Positions 63,662 to 64,000 of a stretch of DNA of 64,000 nucleotides are shown here, one piece after another. Both the position numbers and the translations under genes were made by a program. The first letter of the stretch is position 1. Each line of letters starts with the position of its first letter. Under the pieces are notes generated by a model. That model had not been told where the DNA came from and made no database searches. It saw only the letters and a program-made list of their open reading frames with translations. This stretch comes from Sabellastarte sp. h YS-2021 (taxonomy: Eukaryota; Annelida; Polychaeta; Sabellida; Sabellidae), in the NCBI GenBank assembly GCA_964017235.1, contig OZ024930.1, forward strand, positions 155,558,221 through 155,622,220, in the 5' to 3' direction.

Positions 63662-64000
63662 GTATTACATATTGAAAACTCTAATATCTGAACATATTTA
63701 TTTATAGAAACATTTATATAGCGCAAAATTGACACAACATCCTCTAATGCGCTCAAGATCAAAAAGGAAAAGTCCAGGGACATATCCGCTCGAGATTCAA
63801 ATTAGCAGTCACCGGAGAGATATACTATGGTGGGTATGGTGGAGGATATGCTAGTCTAAACAAATGATTATTTAGCTGTGTCACAGCTTCAGATAAAAGA
63901 AGGTTTGCACGTAAGATGTGATGTAGTATTGTTAGAGAGCAGGGATATACATGAAGTTCATAAATGCATATATTTAGATAAGAGACCGTTGGATAATAGA
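63662..64000. other. intron start; possible repeat
   Basis: The 'atttatatagcgcaaaattgacac' and 'taatgcgctcaagat' segment resembles a common interspersed repeat. No exon recognised. Confidence 0.35.

Overview
Eukaryotic, AT-rich, repeat-dense genomic DNA, most probably from a mollusc or another lophotrochozoan. That placement is an inference from three things: a split-gene structure with long repeat-filled introns, a DIRS retrotransposon of animal type, and several tRNA-derived SINEs, MITEs and satellite-like arrays of the kind common in bivalves. The species cannot be named from the sequence alone. There is no sign of bacterial or viral gene organisation.

Three host gene segments can be supported. 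(1) A complete mRNA cap guanine-N7 methyltransferase gene (RNMT) lies on the minus strand from 32606 down to 14837. I assembled ten coding exons by eye; their lengths sum to 1293 nt, the phases agree at every junction, and they encode 430 residues. (2) A single long open frame at 56704-57651 on the plus strand encodes an acidic, Ser-rich, apparently disordered protein that I do not recognise. (3) The 5' end of a rhophilin-like (HR1, Rho-binding) gene runs off the right edge; exons at 60219-60341 and 63555-63661 join in phase. A short possible first exon lies at 46186-46233.

The rest is largely mobile DNA, often nested. The left 10 kb holds a long DIRS-type tyrosine-recombinase retrotransposon (about 3519-9727). 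It has 173-bp inverted terminal repeats differing at one place I can see, plus an internal complementary region that spells out its circle junction. It sits inside an older element with 9-bp target duplications (2823-9856). At 35252-39859 there is a nest at least three levels deep: a TTAA-flanked element holds a MITE, a degraded hAT transposon (36294-39601) that itself holds another MITE, and a TA-flanked MITE. Further elements with readable ends lie at 1410-1841, 23143-23524, 40024-41005, 41160-42367, 44986-45949, 47011-47745, 47811-48629, 52079-52724 and 58754-58984. RNMT introns carry an L2/CR1-like LINE relic, SINE relics and long tandem arrays rich in GGTCA motifs.

The most unusual signal is in the DIRS element. 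Its Gag frame ends in UGA followed by CAAUUA, the tobamovirus-type leaky-stop context. The same frame then stays open for another 1071 codons, through a duplicated 19-cysteine domain and on to the tyrosine recombinase. The cysteine domain ends at a run of six G, where the polymerase frame, one base out, becomes recognisable.
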